Of a DNA stretch of 64,000 nucleotides, positions 34,134 to 42,600 are shown in pieces. Below the pieces are notes generated by a model, which had not been told where the DNA came from, made no database searches, and saw only the letters and a list, made by a program, of their open reading frames with translations. Every line of letters starts with the position of its first letter. Within the stretch, counting starts at the first letter, position 1. Source of the DNA: Niabella sp. (lineage in GTDB: Bacteria > Bacteroidota > Bacteroidia > Chitinophagales > Chitinophagaceae); NCBI RefSeq assembly GCF_030150205.1, contig NZ_JASLGT010000008.1:248001-312000 (forward strand), read 5' to 3'. The translations under genes were made by a program, and so were the position numbers.

Positions 34134-34745
34134 TTATTTCTTTTCCTTAATATATTGTTCATTGAGCCCTTTGATTACCTCCCGGGTAATATCATAGGTG
34201 GTATCCTTATAATAAAACAAACCCGGCTCATAAGCAAAAATGAAAGAGAAGGTACCATCGGAATTAAATACCTTCAGGAACTCCTCGATCTTTTTCTTTA
34301 CACTCATATTCTTACTGGCTACAAAGTTGTTGAACTCATCCATTAAGCCCTGCCGTTTTTCCATCATTTGCGACTGGGTGGTTTCAACATCCTGACGGGC
34401 TGCCAATGCCTGTTCTTCGGTCATTGTATTCCCCTGCTGCTGATACGTGCCCACTTTTGCTTTAAACGATTTGTCCATCTTATCGAGTTCCGCGCTAATC
34501 GCACTCTTCTTCTTATCTACTTCACGCTCCATGTTCCGGGCCAGTTCATAATGTGCCTGGATCGAATCCATGTCGATATAAGCAAATACAGCATTCTTAT
34601 GCAGCATGGAATCTTTACCTTTTGAAAGTGCTGTACCGGCATGCGGAGCCCCGCTCGCACCGGTACCTCCGTTAAACTGTTTGTATAACAAAAATACCAC
34701 TGCAACTACCAGTAATGCATTTACAACAAGGAGCGCATTCTTCAT
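34134..34745 (-). CDS. OmpH/Skp family periplasmic chaperone-like protein
   Basis: The 203-aa product has an N-terminal membrane/signal segment (residues 4-22, ALLVVNALLVVAVVFLLYKQ). Next comes the Skp beta-strand AVFAYIDMDSIQAHYELARN and a long coiled coil (residues about 85-170: EREVDKKKSAISAELDKMDK to KQGLMDEF-like heptads). A final VFNSDGTFSFIFAYEPGLFY strand pair with DITREVIKGLNEQYIKEKK closes the Skp body. Skp proteins hold unfolded outer-membrane proteins. Unlike many Bacteroidota, no bamA is adjacent. The N-terminal helix may remain as an anchor. Confidence 0.82.
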   Translation of the reverse strand: MKNALLVVNALLVVAVVFLLYKQFNGGTGASGAPHAGTALSKGKDSMLHKNAVFAYIDMDSIQAHYELARNMEREVDKKKSAISAELDKMDKSFKAKVGTYQQQGNTMTEEQALAARQDVETTQSQMMEKRQGLMDEFNNFVASKNMSVKKKIEEFLKVFNSDGTFSFIFAYEPGLFYYKDTTYDITREVIKGLNEQYIKEKK

Positions 34746-34845
34746 TTCTCAATTTTTACAATAAATATAAAACAACTTGCAATATACCAATGAATTAAAC
34801 AAAAAAAATCTTCAGTGCGTATCTTATGATAGCCTTAACATCATG

Positions 34846-34876
34846 AAAAAGCCGCCCCTCCAAACGGGGGCGGCTT
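34846..34876 (-). terminator. Intrinsic terminator after nusG
   Basis: AAGCCGCCCC/GGGGCGGCTT form a ten-base-pair stem with a small loop. On the minus strand a T run follows. It closes the tRNA-tuf-secE-nusG transcript, so rplK could not be reached from here even if it were next. Confidence 0.9.
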
Positions 34877-34898
34877 CATTCAATACAGTGCAGGTGTC

Positions 34899-35492
34899 TT
34901 ATACAATCTTTTCAACCTGCATATAGTTCAGTTCTACCGGTGTAGATCTTCCAAAGATCTTTACGGTAACCTTCAGTTTCTTCTTCTCGTCGTTCACCTC
35001 TTCAATAACACCGTTGAAATCATTAAACGGACCTTCAACGATCTTAATGGTTTCACCAACAATGAACGGCTCTACCATGCTTACGCCACCTGCTTCAGCC
35101 ATCTCATCCATTCGGCCCAGCATCTTATTCACCTCTGCTTTCCGGAGCGCGATCGGGTTATCTTTTCCCAGGAAATGAATAACGCTATTGGTGTTCACCA
35201 CCAGGTCTCTCAGGTCATCGCTCATTTTTCCATCCAGCACTTCAACCATCACATAACCCGGATAGTAGTTCCGCTCCCGCATTACCTTTTTCCCGTTCTG
35301 TACTTTATATACCTTTTCCACGGGAAGGAATACCTGCTTCACCACCTTTTCAAACTCACTTCTCGATATTTCTTTATCCAGATACTCCTTTACCTTCCGC
35401 TCTTTACCGCTCACCACCCGCAATACATACCATTTGGTATCCTGCTGGGGTGCCGCCGGAGTTGCATTATCTGTTATGTTTGCATCTTCCAT
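34899..35492 (-). CDS. nusG: Transcription termination/antitermination factor NusG
   Basis: The 197-aa protein has the NGN domain (KWYVLRVVSGKERKVKEYLD, VFLPVEKVYKVQNGKKVMRE, YYPGYVMVEVL) and a C-terminal KOW domain (VGETIKIVEGPFNDFNGVIE to TPVELNYMQVEKIV). It has a 20-residue polar N-terminal extension. NusG binds RNA polymerase and couples it with the ribosome or Rho. It follows secE by 3 bases. It ends the block: a terminator follows, and rplK, its usual neighbour, lies 22 kb away. Confidence 0.97.
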   Translation of the reverse strand: MEDANITDNATPAAPQQDTKWYVLRVVSGKERKVKEYLDKEISRSEFEKVVKQVFLPVEKVYKVQNGKKVMRERNYYPGYVMVEVLDGKMSDDLRDLVVNTNSVIHFLGKDNPIALRKAEVNKMLGRMDEMAEAGGVSMVEPFIVGETIKIVEGPFNDFNGVIEEVNDEKKKLKVTVKIFGRSTPVELNYMQVEKIV

Positions 35493-35495
35493 TCT

Positions 35496-35693
35496 CTAAC
35501 TATAAAGGATTTTGTATAAAAAATTAAGCCCGCCTCCGGCAATAAAATCCATCAGCCAGATCATCACAGTGATCAGTACCGTAGCGCCCAGCACAATCAT
35601 AGTAGATTGCTGCAGTTCGCCCCAGGTAGGCCAGGTTACTTTTTCTGCCAGCTCCTTATAGCTGTTTTTTACATAATCTCCGAACTTGCTCAT
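35496..35693 (-). CDS. secE: Preprotein translocase subunit SecE
   Basis: The 65-aa single-span protein has the SecE amphipathic helix YVKNSYKELAEKVTWPTWGE (with the conserved VxWP) and one membrane helix (STMIVLGATVLITVMIWLMD). It clamps SecY in the Sec translocon of the inner membrane. It lies between tRNA-Trp and nusG, the classical order. Confidence 0.96.
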   Translation of the reverse strand: MSKFGDYVKNSYKELAEKVTWPTWGELQQSTMIVLGATVLITVMIWLMDFIAGGGLNFLYKILYS

Positions 35694-35700
35694 CTTAATA

Positions 35701-35728
35701 GTTTATGGTTCATAGTTTATGGTTCATG
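35701..35728. repeat. Direct repeat GTTTATGGTTCATA (two copies)
   Basis: Two 14-base copies in tandem stand just upstream of secE. The complement of GTTCATAGT occurs again near 35741-35750 (ACTATGAAC), so a weak hairpin is possible. Confidence 0.6.
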
Positions 35729-35784
35729 GCTATATAACATACATCACTATGAACTATTACCGAATAAACAATGAACTTGTTTAG

Positions 35785-35855
35785 CACGGGCACAAGGATT
35801 CGAACCCTGATCAAAGGTTTTGGAGACCTCTATTCTACCGTTGAACTATGCCCGT
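35785..35855 (-). tRNA. trnW: tRNA-Trp (CCA)
   Basis: The minus strand folds as a cloverleaf: acceptor ACGGGCA/TGCCCGT, D arm AGTTCAACGGTAGAAT, anticodon loop CTCCAAA (CCA), T arm with GGTTCGAATCC. The 3' CCA is not encoded. It lies between tuf and secE, as in many Bacteroidota. Confidence 0.95.
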
Positions 35856-35860
35856 AAACT

Positions 35861-35895
35861 AATTAGCTAATCGGCGGGCTGCCAATTAGCTAATT
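35861..35895. repeat. Paired AATTAGCTAATT palindromes
   Basis: Two copies of the self-complementary AATTAGCTAAT(T) flank CGGCGGGCTGCC between tuf and tRNA-Trp, giving a hairpin or cruciform. Confidence 0.65.
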
Positions 35896-35923
35896 GGTTA
35901 TATTTCAAAGAATCTTATCAAAC

Positions 35924-37111
35924 TTATTTGATAATCTCAGTTACCTGACCAGCACCTACTGTACGGCCACCTTCACGAATCGCGAACTTCAGACCTTTTT
36001 CCATCGCGATCGGAGTGATCAGTTTTACAGTCAGTGAGGTGTTATCACCAGGCATGATCATTTCAGTACCTTCAGCTAATGTACACTCACCGGTTACGTC
36101 TGTTGTACGGAAGTAGAACTGAGGACGGTATTTGTTAAAGAACGGAGTGTGACGACCACCTTCATCTTTGCTCAGTACATAAACTTCAGCTTTGAATTCA
36201 GTGTGCGGAGTGATAGATCCGGGTTTGCAGATTACCATACCACGACGGATCTGAGTTTTCTCAATACCGCGTAACAGCAGACCTGCGTTATCACCAGCTT
36301 CACCTTCGTCCAGGATCTTGCGGAACATTTCCACACCTGTTACAGTAGAAGTAAGGGGTTTTTCCATCAGACCTACGATTTCTACAGGCTCACCGGTTTT
36401 AACTTTACCTCTTTCGATACGACCAGTTGCAACGGTACCACGACCAGTGATTGAGAATACGTCCTCAACACTCATCAGGAACGGCAGATCAATCGGACGG
36501 GGAGGCAGCGGAATGTAGCTGTCTACAGCATCCATCAGTTCAGTGATTGCACCAACCCATTTTTCTTCGCCAGCTAATGCGCCGGTTGCAGAACCTTTGA
36601 TGATTGGAGTGTTGTCACCGTCGAAACCACGCTTGGTTAACTCATCGCGTACTTCCATTTCAACCAGATCCAACAGTTCAGGATCATCAACCAGATCTAC
36701 TTTATTTAAGAAAACCACCATTTTAGGTACACCTACCTGTGCAGCCAAAAGGATGTGTTCTTTTGTTTGAGGCATCGGACCATCAGTAGCCGCAACCACC
36801 AGGATGGCTCCATCCATCTGGGCAGCACCAGTGATCATATTTTTAACGTAGTCAGCGTGACCGGGGCAATCTACGTGTGCGTAGTGACGAGTGGCAGTTT
36901 CATATTCTACGTGAGCTGTATTAATTGTAATACCTCTCTCTTTTTCTTCAGGTGCACCATCGATATCGTCATATTTTTTTGCCTGAGCTAAACCTTTCTT
37001 AGAAAGAATCTCGGTAATAGCGGCAGTCAAAGTGGTTTTACCATGGTCAACGTGGCCAATGGTACCAATGTTTACGTGGGGTTTCTCCCGCTTAAAGGTC
37101 TCTTTTGACAT
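35924..37111 (-). CDS. tuf: Elongation factor Tu
   Basis: The 395-aa GTPase has G1 GHVDHGKTTLT, G3 DCPGHADY, G4 NKVD and the effector loop APEEKERGITINTAHVEYET, then the two beta-barrel domains. It delivers aminoacyl-tRNA to the ribosome. It follows four tRNA genes and precedes tRNA-Trp, secE and nusG in one probable transcript. Only one tuf copy is visible in this window. Confidence 0.98.
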   Translation of the reverse strand: MSKETFKREKPHVNIGTIGHVDHGKTTLTAAITEILSKKGLAQAKKYDDIDGAPEEKERGITINTAHVEYETATRHYAHVDCPGHADYVKNMITGAAQMDGAILVVAATDGPMPQTKEHILLAAQVGVPKMVVFLNKVDLVDDPELLDLVEMEVRDELTKRGFDGDNTPIIKGSATGALAGEEKWVGAITELMDAVDSYIPLPPRPIDLPFLMSVEDVFSITGRGTVATGRIERGKVKTGEPVEIVGLMEKPLTSTVTGVEMFRKILDEGEAGDNAGLLLRGIEKTQIRRGMVICKPGSITPHTEFKAEVYVLSKDEGGRHTPFFNKYRPQFYFRTTDVTGECTLAEGTEMIMPGDNTSLTVKLITPIAMEKGLKFAIREGGRTVGAGQVTEIIK

Positions 37112-37156
37112 TGTTATCTTTTTTAATTGTTTTTACTAAATTTTTATTTATTCACA

Positions 37157-37176
37157 AATCCAGCCAGGGCTGGATT
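37157..37176 (-). other. 9-bp inverted repeat in the tuf leader
   Basis: AATCCAGCC and GGCTGGATT are exact complements with a two-base centre, in the spacer between tRNA-Thr and tuf. It may serve RNA processing or be another spacer repeat. Confidence 0.45.
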
Positions 37177-37279
37177 GCAATACTTAGCTGAATTGCTTCT
37201 ACAGAGGCGCAACTCATCTAAAATACCAAAAGAAGAGTCATTGATACCGGTTTTAACCGGAATGACTGCTTCTATCTAG

Positions 37280-37351
<72 letters not shown>

Positions 37352-37389
37352 GATCTCAGTTGATAGCTCAGGACCTGTTTAAAACAAAT

Positions 37390-37411
37390 CCCCGTCCCGC
37401 CGGAGGCGGGG
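37390..37411. repeat. CCCGCC-GGA-GGCGGG hairpin
   Basis: A GC-rich hairpin with 6-bp stem lies between tRNA-Gly and tRNA-Thr (GGT). Similar small GC hairpins are common in Bacteroidota spacers; compare 57051-57068. Confidence 0.5.
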
Positions 37412-37431
37412 CTCAACTACAAACGAAACAG

Positions 37432-37504
37432 AGCGGGAGACGAGGCTCGAACTCGCCACCTATAGCTTGGAAGGCTATCGCTCTACCAAATGAGCTACTC
37501 CCGC
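37432..37504 (-). tRNA. trnG: tRNA-Gly (TCC)
   Basis: Acceptor GCGGGAG/CTCCCGC, D arm TAGCTCATTTGGTAGAGCG, anticodon stem ATAGC/GCTAT with loop CTTCCAA (TCC), T arm GCGAGTTCGAGCCTCGT. Confidence 0.95.
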
Positions 37505-37639
37505 TTAACTAATTTGAAAATTTGAAAATGAGTTAATCTGAAAATTAAATCTTCTGCAAACATTCAAAACCCAAAGAACTCCTGCATTTGAAAGGTGCTA
37601 TTTTCAAATCTTCAAATTACACATTTTCAAATTGCACTG
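37505..37639. repeat. AATTTGAAAAT spacer repeats
   Basis: The spacer between tRNA-Gly and tRNA-Tyr starts with AATTTGAAAATTTGAAAATG and ends with ATTTTCAAATCTTC...CATTTTCAAATTG, i.e. the same unit in opposite orientation at both ends. Confidence 0.55.
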
Positions 37640-37722
<83 letters not shown>

Positions 37723-37726
37723 TTTT

Positions 37727-37806
37727 TTAAGTTGACAGGTCTGCAAGTTTAAATGTTGATAAGGCACGCCCTGTTAACCTATAAACATTTCAACTTGTCA
37801 ACTTAA
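37727..37806. repeat. 80-base imperfect inverted repeat between tRNA-Tyr and tRNA-Thr
   Basis: TTAAGTTGACA (37727-37737) and TGTCAACTTAA (37796-37806) are exact complements. Inside them AAATGTT and AACATTT also pair, so nearly the whole spacer can form one long hairpin. Confidence 0.6.
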
Positions 37807-37809
37807 CTG

Positions 37810-37882
37810 AGCCGAAGAAGGGAGTCGAACCCGCGACCTGCTGATTACAAATCAGCTGCTCTACCAACTGAGCTACTTCGGC
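37810..37882 (-). tRNA. trnT: tRNA-Thr (TGT)
   Basis: Acceptor GCCGAAG/CTTCGGC, D arm TAGCTCAGTTGGTAGAGCA, anticodon stem GCTGA/TCAGC with loop TTTGTAA (TGT), T arm GCGGGTTCGACTCCC. It is the first gene of the tRNA-tuf block. Confidence 0.95.
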
Positions 37883-37954
37883 TTATGAAAAGAACTAATT
37901 TCTGGTAGTTAGTGCTTGAAAAACAGTACTGAACAGCTCCAAAAATTGGGAAGG

Positions 37955-37962
37955 CAAAAGTA
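37955..37962 (-). promoter_or_regulatory. Candidate -7 box TACTTTTG for the tRNA-tuf block
   Basis: TACTTTTG (minus strand) fits TAnnTTTG and lies 73 bases upstream of tRNA-Thr (TGT). A TTG occurs 16 bases further upstream, shorter than the usual spacing. Confidence 0.5.
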
Positions 37963-38060
37963 AGGCTTTTTTATCATTCAATAAATTTTGTTGGACAATT
38001 TTTTTATAAATTTTTATTGTAAAAATAAAAACGATACCCCTTGCCCTTTTTAGTTGTTTA

Positions 38061-38795
38061 TTAAGGCTTTTCCGCTGCAATTAAAATAAAAAGCGGCCGC
38101 CGGCCTTCGTCCTGCATTTCCGGATAGTGTTGCAATAGTTCCGGTGCGGGCTGCGGCTCAGCAACCTGCCGGATCCTGAACCCGGTCTCCAGCAACGTAT
38201 TCACCCAGGTGGCCATGGTGCGGTGATATTTGACAACTTCGTGATCCAGGAAACGGGTTACTCTGCGGCCTTCTTCCTGGTAATGATCTACCGGCCAGTG
38301 CAGGCGGTTTCCCGCCGCATCGTAAATCCAATCCTGCTCAGCCCTTGCTGTAAACACGGGGTGCTCCGCCGAAAAGACGAAACAGCCCCCGTTCGTTAAC
38401 ATATCAAAGATCTTTTTACACACAGCGCCATAATCCGCAATATAATGCAGCGCCAGGGAGCTGATGACCACATCGAAGGACCCCGGAGTAAAATCAACCG
38501 CTTCAACGGATTGTTGCAGATACCGGATCTGGGCATATCCTTTATAGCCGCGCGCCTGTTCCAGCATTTTTGCAGACAGGTCTACACCAGTTACTGCAAC
38601 AGCGCCCTGTTCCGCGGCATAGCGGCAATGCCATCCATAGCCGCAGCCCAGGTCCAGTACCCGCTTACCTTGCAGATCCGGCAGCATCGCACGCAACACC
38701 GGCCACTCTCCTGCCGCGCTCAATCCTTCCTGCGAACGGGGCATGCGACTATAACTTTCAAAAAATGCGGGATCATCATATTTATTTTGTTCCAT
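38061..38795 (-). CDS. Class I SAM-dependent methyltransferase
   Basis: The 244-aa protein has motif I VLDLGCGYGWHCRYAAEQGA, the acidic motif II VTGVDLSAKMLEQAR, motif III/IV FDVVISSLALHYIADY and MLTNGGCFVFSAEHPVF: a small-molecule type methyltransferase (Methyltransf_11/25). The substrate is unknown. It is located between the frameshifted lipoprotein gene and the tRNA block; the spacing to the former is only 10 bases, so they may be co-transcribed. Confidence 0.85.
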   Translation of the reverse strand: MEQNKYDDPAFFESYSRMPRSQEGLSAAGEWPVLRAMLPDLQGKRVLDLGCGYGWHCRYAAEQGAVAVTGVDLSAKMLEQARGYKGYAQIRYLQQSVEAVDFTPGSFDVVISSLALHYIADYGAVCKKIFDMLTNGGCFVFSAEHPVFTARAEQDWIYDAAGNRLHWPVDHYQEEGRRVTRFLDHEVVKYHRTMATWVNTLLETGFRIRQVAEPQPAPELLQHYPEMQDEGRRPLFILIAAEKP

Positions 38796-38805
38796 GGCCG
38801 CAAAA

Positions 38806-39549
38806 TTACCAATCTCTTTTTTTAATTACAGTTCTGAAAAAACCATTGGCCTTATTTCCGGAAGGGGTCCCGTATTTATTGTAAAAGACCGATCCGAAGG
38901 AAATATAGCCATACAGACTGTCCCCGATGGAATAGGTAGCTTTATCCAACACCAGTTTTTGCCATAGCGGAATATTACGGGGCTCCGGCTCCCGATAGTC
39001 TATAACATCATCATAATAATAAGGCATAGAAAGGAACCTGGCCCCGGATTGATAAATAAAAAACCCTTCCCCGCCCAGTCCGTACCATGCCCCTATTTGA
39101 ATCCGCAGGGTGTCATCTTCCAAATATGCCTGGCAATTACTATTCGCTCCTATATTATTTTGAAAATAATGTTCCTTCCCCTCAAAATAGTTGCGTACGG
39201 TAATATAGTGGTCTATTTTGGATGAACGTCTTGCCGGAAGGGAGCGATCGTCCTTCTCTTTAAAGGGATTTAAATGAGGCTCCTCATTTCTATTCATCCA
39301 TTGATAGGCCGTATCCGCTGAAAGATACGGATCCACCTCAAAAACGTTCCAGTAACGATCATCCCTGTCGGAAGCTGCAAACCGGTGCAGATTACGTGTA
39401 TCGTGCCTGAATACACTGTCTACCATCCTTTCCATCCGGCCATGCGGCAATTGAAGGAACGCATTTTTAGCCGGTTTTGACCGGCACCCGATCAAAGCCC
39501 CGTCAATAACAGAATAAGGTATCCCGTACGCATTGCAATGGTATTTCAT
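38806..39549 (-). CDS. Putative lipoprotein with frameshifted signal peptide
   Basis: As an open frame it codes for 247 aa starting MKYHCNAYGIPYSVIDGALI then GCRSKPAK. This start has no signal peptide, yet GALIGC looks like a lipobox. In another frame, an ATG at 39533 begins MRTGYLILLLTGL and then stops. Adding one G to the GGGG tract (39498-39501) joins the two into MRTGYLILLLTGALIGC-RSK, a perfect lipoprotein signal. So the gene is either broken, phase-variable or affected by a sequencing error. The mature part (YWNVFEVDPYLSADTAYQWM to YGTPSGNKANGFF) is unrecognised. Confidence 0.6.
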   Translation of the reverse strand: MKYHCNAYGIPYSVIDGALIGCRSKPAKNAFLQLPHGRMERMVDSVFRHDTRNLHRFAASDRDDRYWNVFEVDPYLSADTAYQWMNRNEEPHLNPFKEKDDRSLPARRSSKIDHYITVRNYFEGKEHYFQNNIGANSNCQAYLEDDTLRIQIGAWYGLGGEGFFIYQSGARFLSMPYYYDDVIDYREPEPRNIPLWQKLVLDKATYSIGDSLYGYISFGSVFYNKYGTPSGNKANGFFRTVIKKRDW

Positions 39550-39578
39550 TGGGAGATGCGCTGATCGTTAAATTACAT

Positions 39579-39605
39579 AAAAAAAGAGCGGCTTTGCAGC
39601 CGCTC
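39579..39605 (-). terminator. Intrinsic terminator after rpoC
   Basis: GAGCGGC/GCCGCTC with a six-base loop (39586-39605) is followed on the minus strand by seven T residues. It closes the rpoBC transcript. Confidence 0.9.
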
Positions 39606-39641
39606 CTGAAACTTATAAAGATTTAAAATTTATAGATCTGG

Positions 39642-42600
39642 TTATTCTTCTTCGTCGAAGGACATCGCTTCTCTTGCAGTTTGCAACAGTTCGTATTCTT
39701 CTTTGCTTCCTACGATCATGTTTTCAAACTCACGCAAGCCGGTACCCGCAGGGATGTGGTGACCGGTGATCACGTTCTCTTTCAGACCAAGCATTTCATC
39801 CGCTTTGCCATGGATGGCTGCAGAAGACAGTACCTTGGTGGTTTCCTGGAAGGAAGCCGCCGAGATCCAGCTTTGTACACCCAGCGAAGCCTTGGTGATC
39901 CCCAACAATGTGGGGGCCGAAGTAGCCGGCTGTGCATCGCGGTATTCCACCGTTTTCTTGTCGTTACGACGCAGTACAGAATTTTCTTCGCGCAGCTCCC
40001 GCAGGCTGATGATCTGGCCGGCACGCAGCTTGCCCGAATCACCCGGATCAGTAACTACTTTCTTCTCGTATACAAAGTCATTCTCATCTACAAATTCAAA
40101 CTTATCTACCAGGTCATCTTCCAGGAAGCGGGTATCACCCGGATCCACGATGCTCACCTTACGCATCATCTGGCGAACGATCACCTCAATGTGCTTATCG
40201 TTGATACGTACCCCCTGTAAGCGGTATACCTCCTGGATCTCATTCACCACATACTGCTGTACTGCAAATGGTCCCTGGATGGAAAGGATATCCTGCGGAG
40301 AGATCTGTCCATCGCTTAACGGGCTGCCAGCTTTTACAAAGTCACCATCCTGAGCCAGGATCTGTCTTGTAAGCGGTACCAGGTATTTGCGGGTTACTCC
40401 ATCTTTTGCTTCGATGATGATCTCGCGGTTACCGCGCTTAACAGCTCCCATAGAAACCACCCCGTCAATTTCAGATACAACAGCCGGACTGCTTGGGTTC
40501 CGTGCTTCAAACAGCTCGGTTACACGCGGCAGACCCCCGGTGATATCTTTCAATTTACCCAGGATACGCGGTATTTTAACCAGTACCCGGCCGGCTTTCA
40601 CATCATCGCCATCATCCAGCATCAGGTGGCTACCGGTAGGTAAGTTATACGATTTATTTTCTTTACCTTCTACTACAATAGAAGGGATCTTTGTTTTATC
40701 ACGGGTTTCAATAACCACTTTCTCACGGTGACCGGTTTGCTCATCCGCTTCTTCACGGTAGGTAACCCCTTCGATCACGTTTTCAAACTTCAGCACACCA
40801 TCCACTTCCGCAATGATCACGTTGTTATACGGATCCCATGAGCAGATCGCATCTCCTTTGGAGATCTTCTGGCCATCTTTCACCAATAATGTAGATCCGT
40901 AAGGAATGTTATTGGTAATTAACAGGCGGTCATTTTTAGTGTCAATGATACGGGCTTCACCGGTACGGCCAATCACCACACGTACATCATCTCCTTCCGC
41001 ATTGGTCGTAATAACAGAGCGCACACCGTCAAACTGAATGGTACCGTCAAACTTGGCGATTAAGGTAGATTCTACAGAAGCAGAACCAGCCACACCCCCC
41101 ACGTGGAACGTACGCAGGGTTAACTGTGTACCCGGCTCACCGATGGACTGGGCTGCGATGATACCCACAGCATCACCTTTCTGAGCCAGGATACCGGATG
41201 CCAGGTTCTTACCATAGCATCTTACACAACAGCCGCGTTTGCTTTCGCAGGTCAGTACAGAACGGATCTCGATCGATTCAATACCTGCCGCTTCAATGTT
41301 ACGTGCTTTTTCGGCAGAAATTTCAGTACCTGCTTCCAGCAACAGTTCGTCGGTTTGCGGATCATAAATATCATGCAAAGAAGTACGGCCTTCGATACGA
41401 TCTGCCAATGGCTCAATCACATCTTCGTTATCCTTTAAGGCTGCGATGGAAATACCTCTTAATGTACCACAATCTTCTTCGGTAATTACCACATCCTGTG
41501 CTACGTCTACCAGACGACGGGTCAGGTAACCGGCATCCGCCGTTTTCAACGCCGTATCCGCAAGACCTTTACGCGCACCGTGCGTAGAGATGAAGTAATC
41601 CAATACATTCAGGCCGCCTTTAAAGTTGGAAAGGATCGGGTTCTCAATGATCTCAGATCCGGTAGACCCCGACTTTCTTGGCTTGGCCATCAATCCCCTG
41701 ATACCTGCCAGCTGCTTGATCTGCTGCTTGCTACCACGGGCTCCGGAATCCAGCATCATGTATACGGAGTTGAACCCTTGTTTATCAGCGCTCAGTTCCC
41801 GGATCAGTGTTTCTGTAAGACGCGTATCCACACGGCTCCAGATATCAACGATCTGGTTGTAACGCTCGTTATTGGTGATCAATCCCATGTTATAGTTCTC
41901 CCACACTTCATCTACCTCGCCTTTTGCATTATCCAGTAATTCCTGTTTAATATCAGGAATGATCAGGTCATTAATGCTGAAGGATAAACCACCCTGGAAC
42001 GCCGTACGGAATCCCAATTGTTTAATATCATCCAGGAACTTCGCTGTTTTTGGAACGTCGGTGATCTCGATGATTTCGCCGATGATCTCCCGCAGGTTCT
42101 TTTTGGTAAGCAAGGCATTGATAAACCCTACTTCTTCCGGTACATTCTGGTTGAAAATAACGCGACCAACTGTGGTTTCAATTAATTTCTTTTCCAGCTC
42201 ACCGGTCTTTTCATTCCGCACAACACCTTTTACCTTGATCCATGCATGAAGGTCGATCTGCTTTTCGTTATACGCAATGATCACTTCTTCTGCAGAATAA
42301 AAGGCTTTCCCTTCACCACGAACCTTTTCGGTTTCTGTGGATTTTTTTCCTTTGGAAATATAGTATAATCCCAGTACCATGTCCTGTGAAGGCAGGGTAA
42401 TTGGCGTACCGTTCTGCGGGTTCAGGATGTTATGAGAGGCCAGCATCAACAGCTGGGCTTCCAGGATCGCTGCATTGCTCAGGGGTACGTGTACCGCCAT
42501 CTGGTCACCATCAAAGTCGGCGTTGAAGGCCGCGGTAACCAGCGGGTGCAATTGAATCGCCTTTCCTTCGATCAGCTTGGGCTGAAACGCCTGGATAGAC

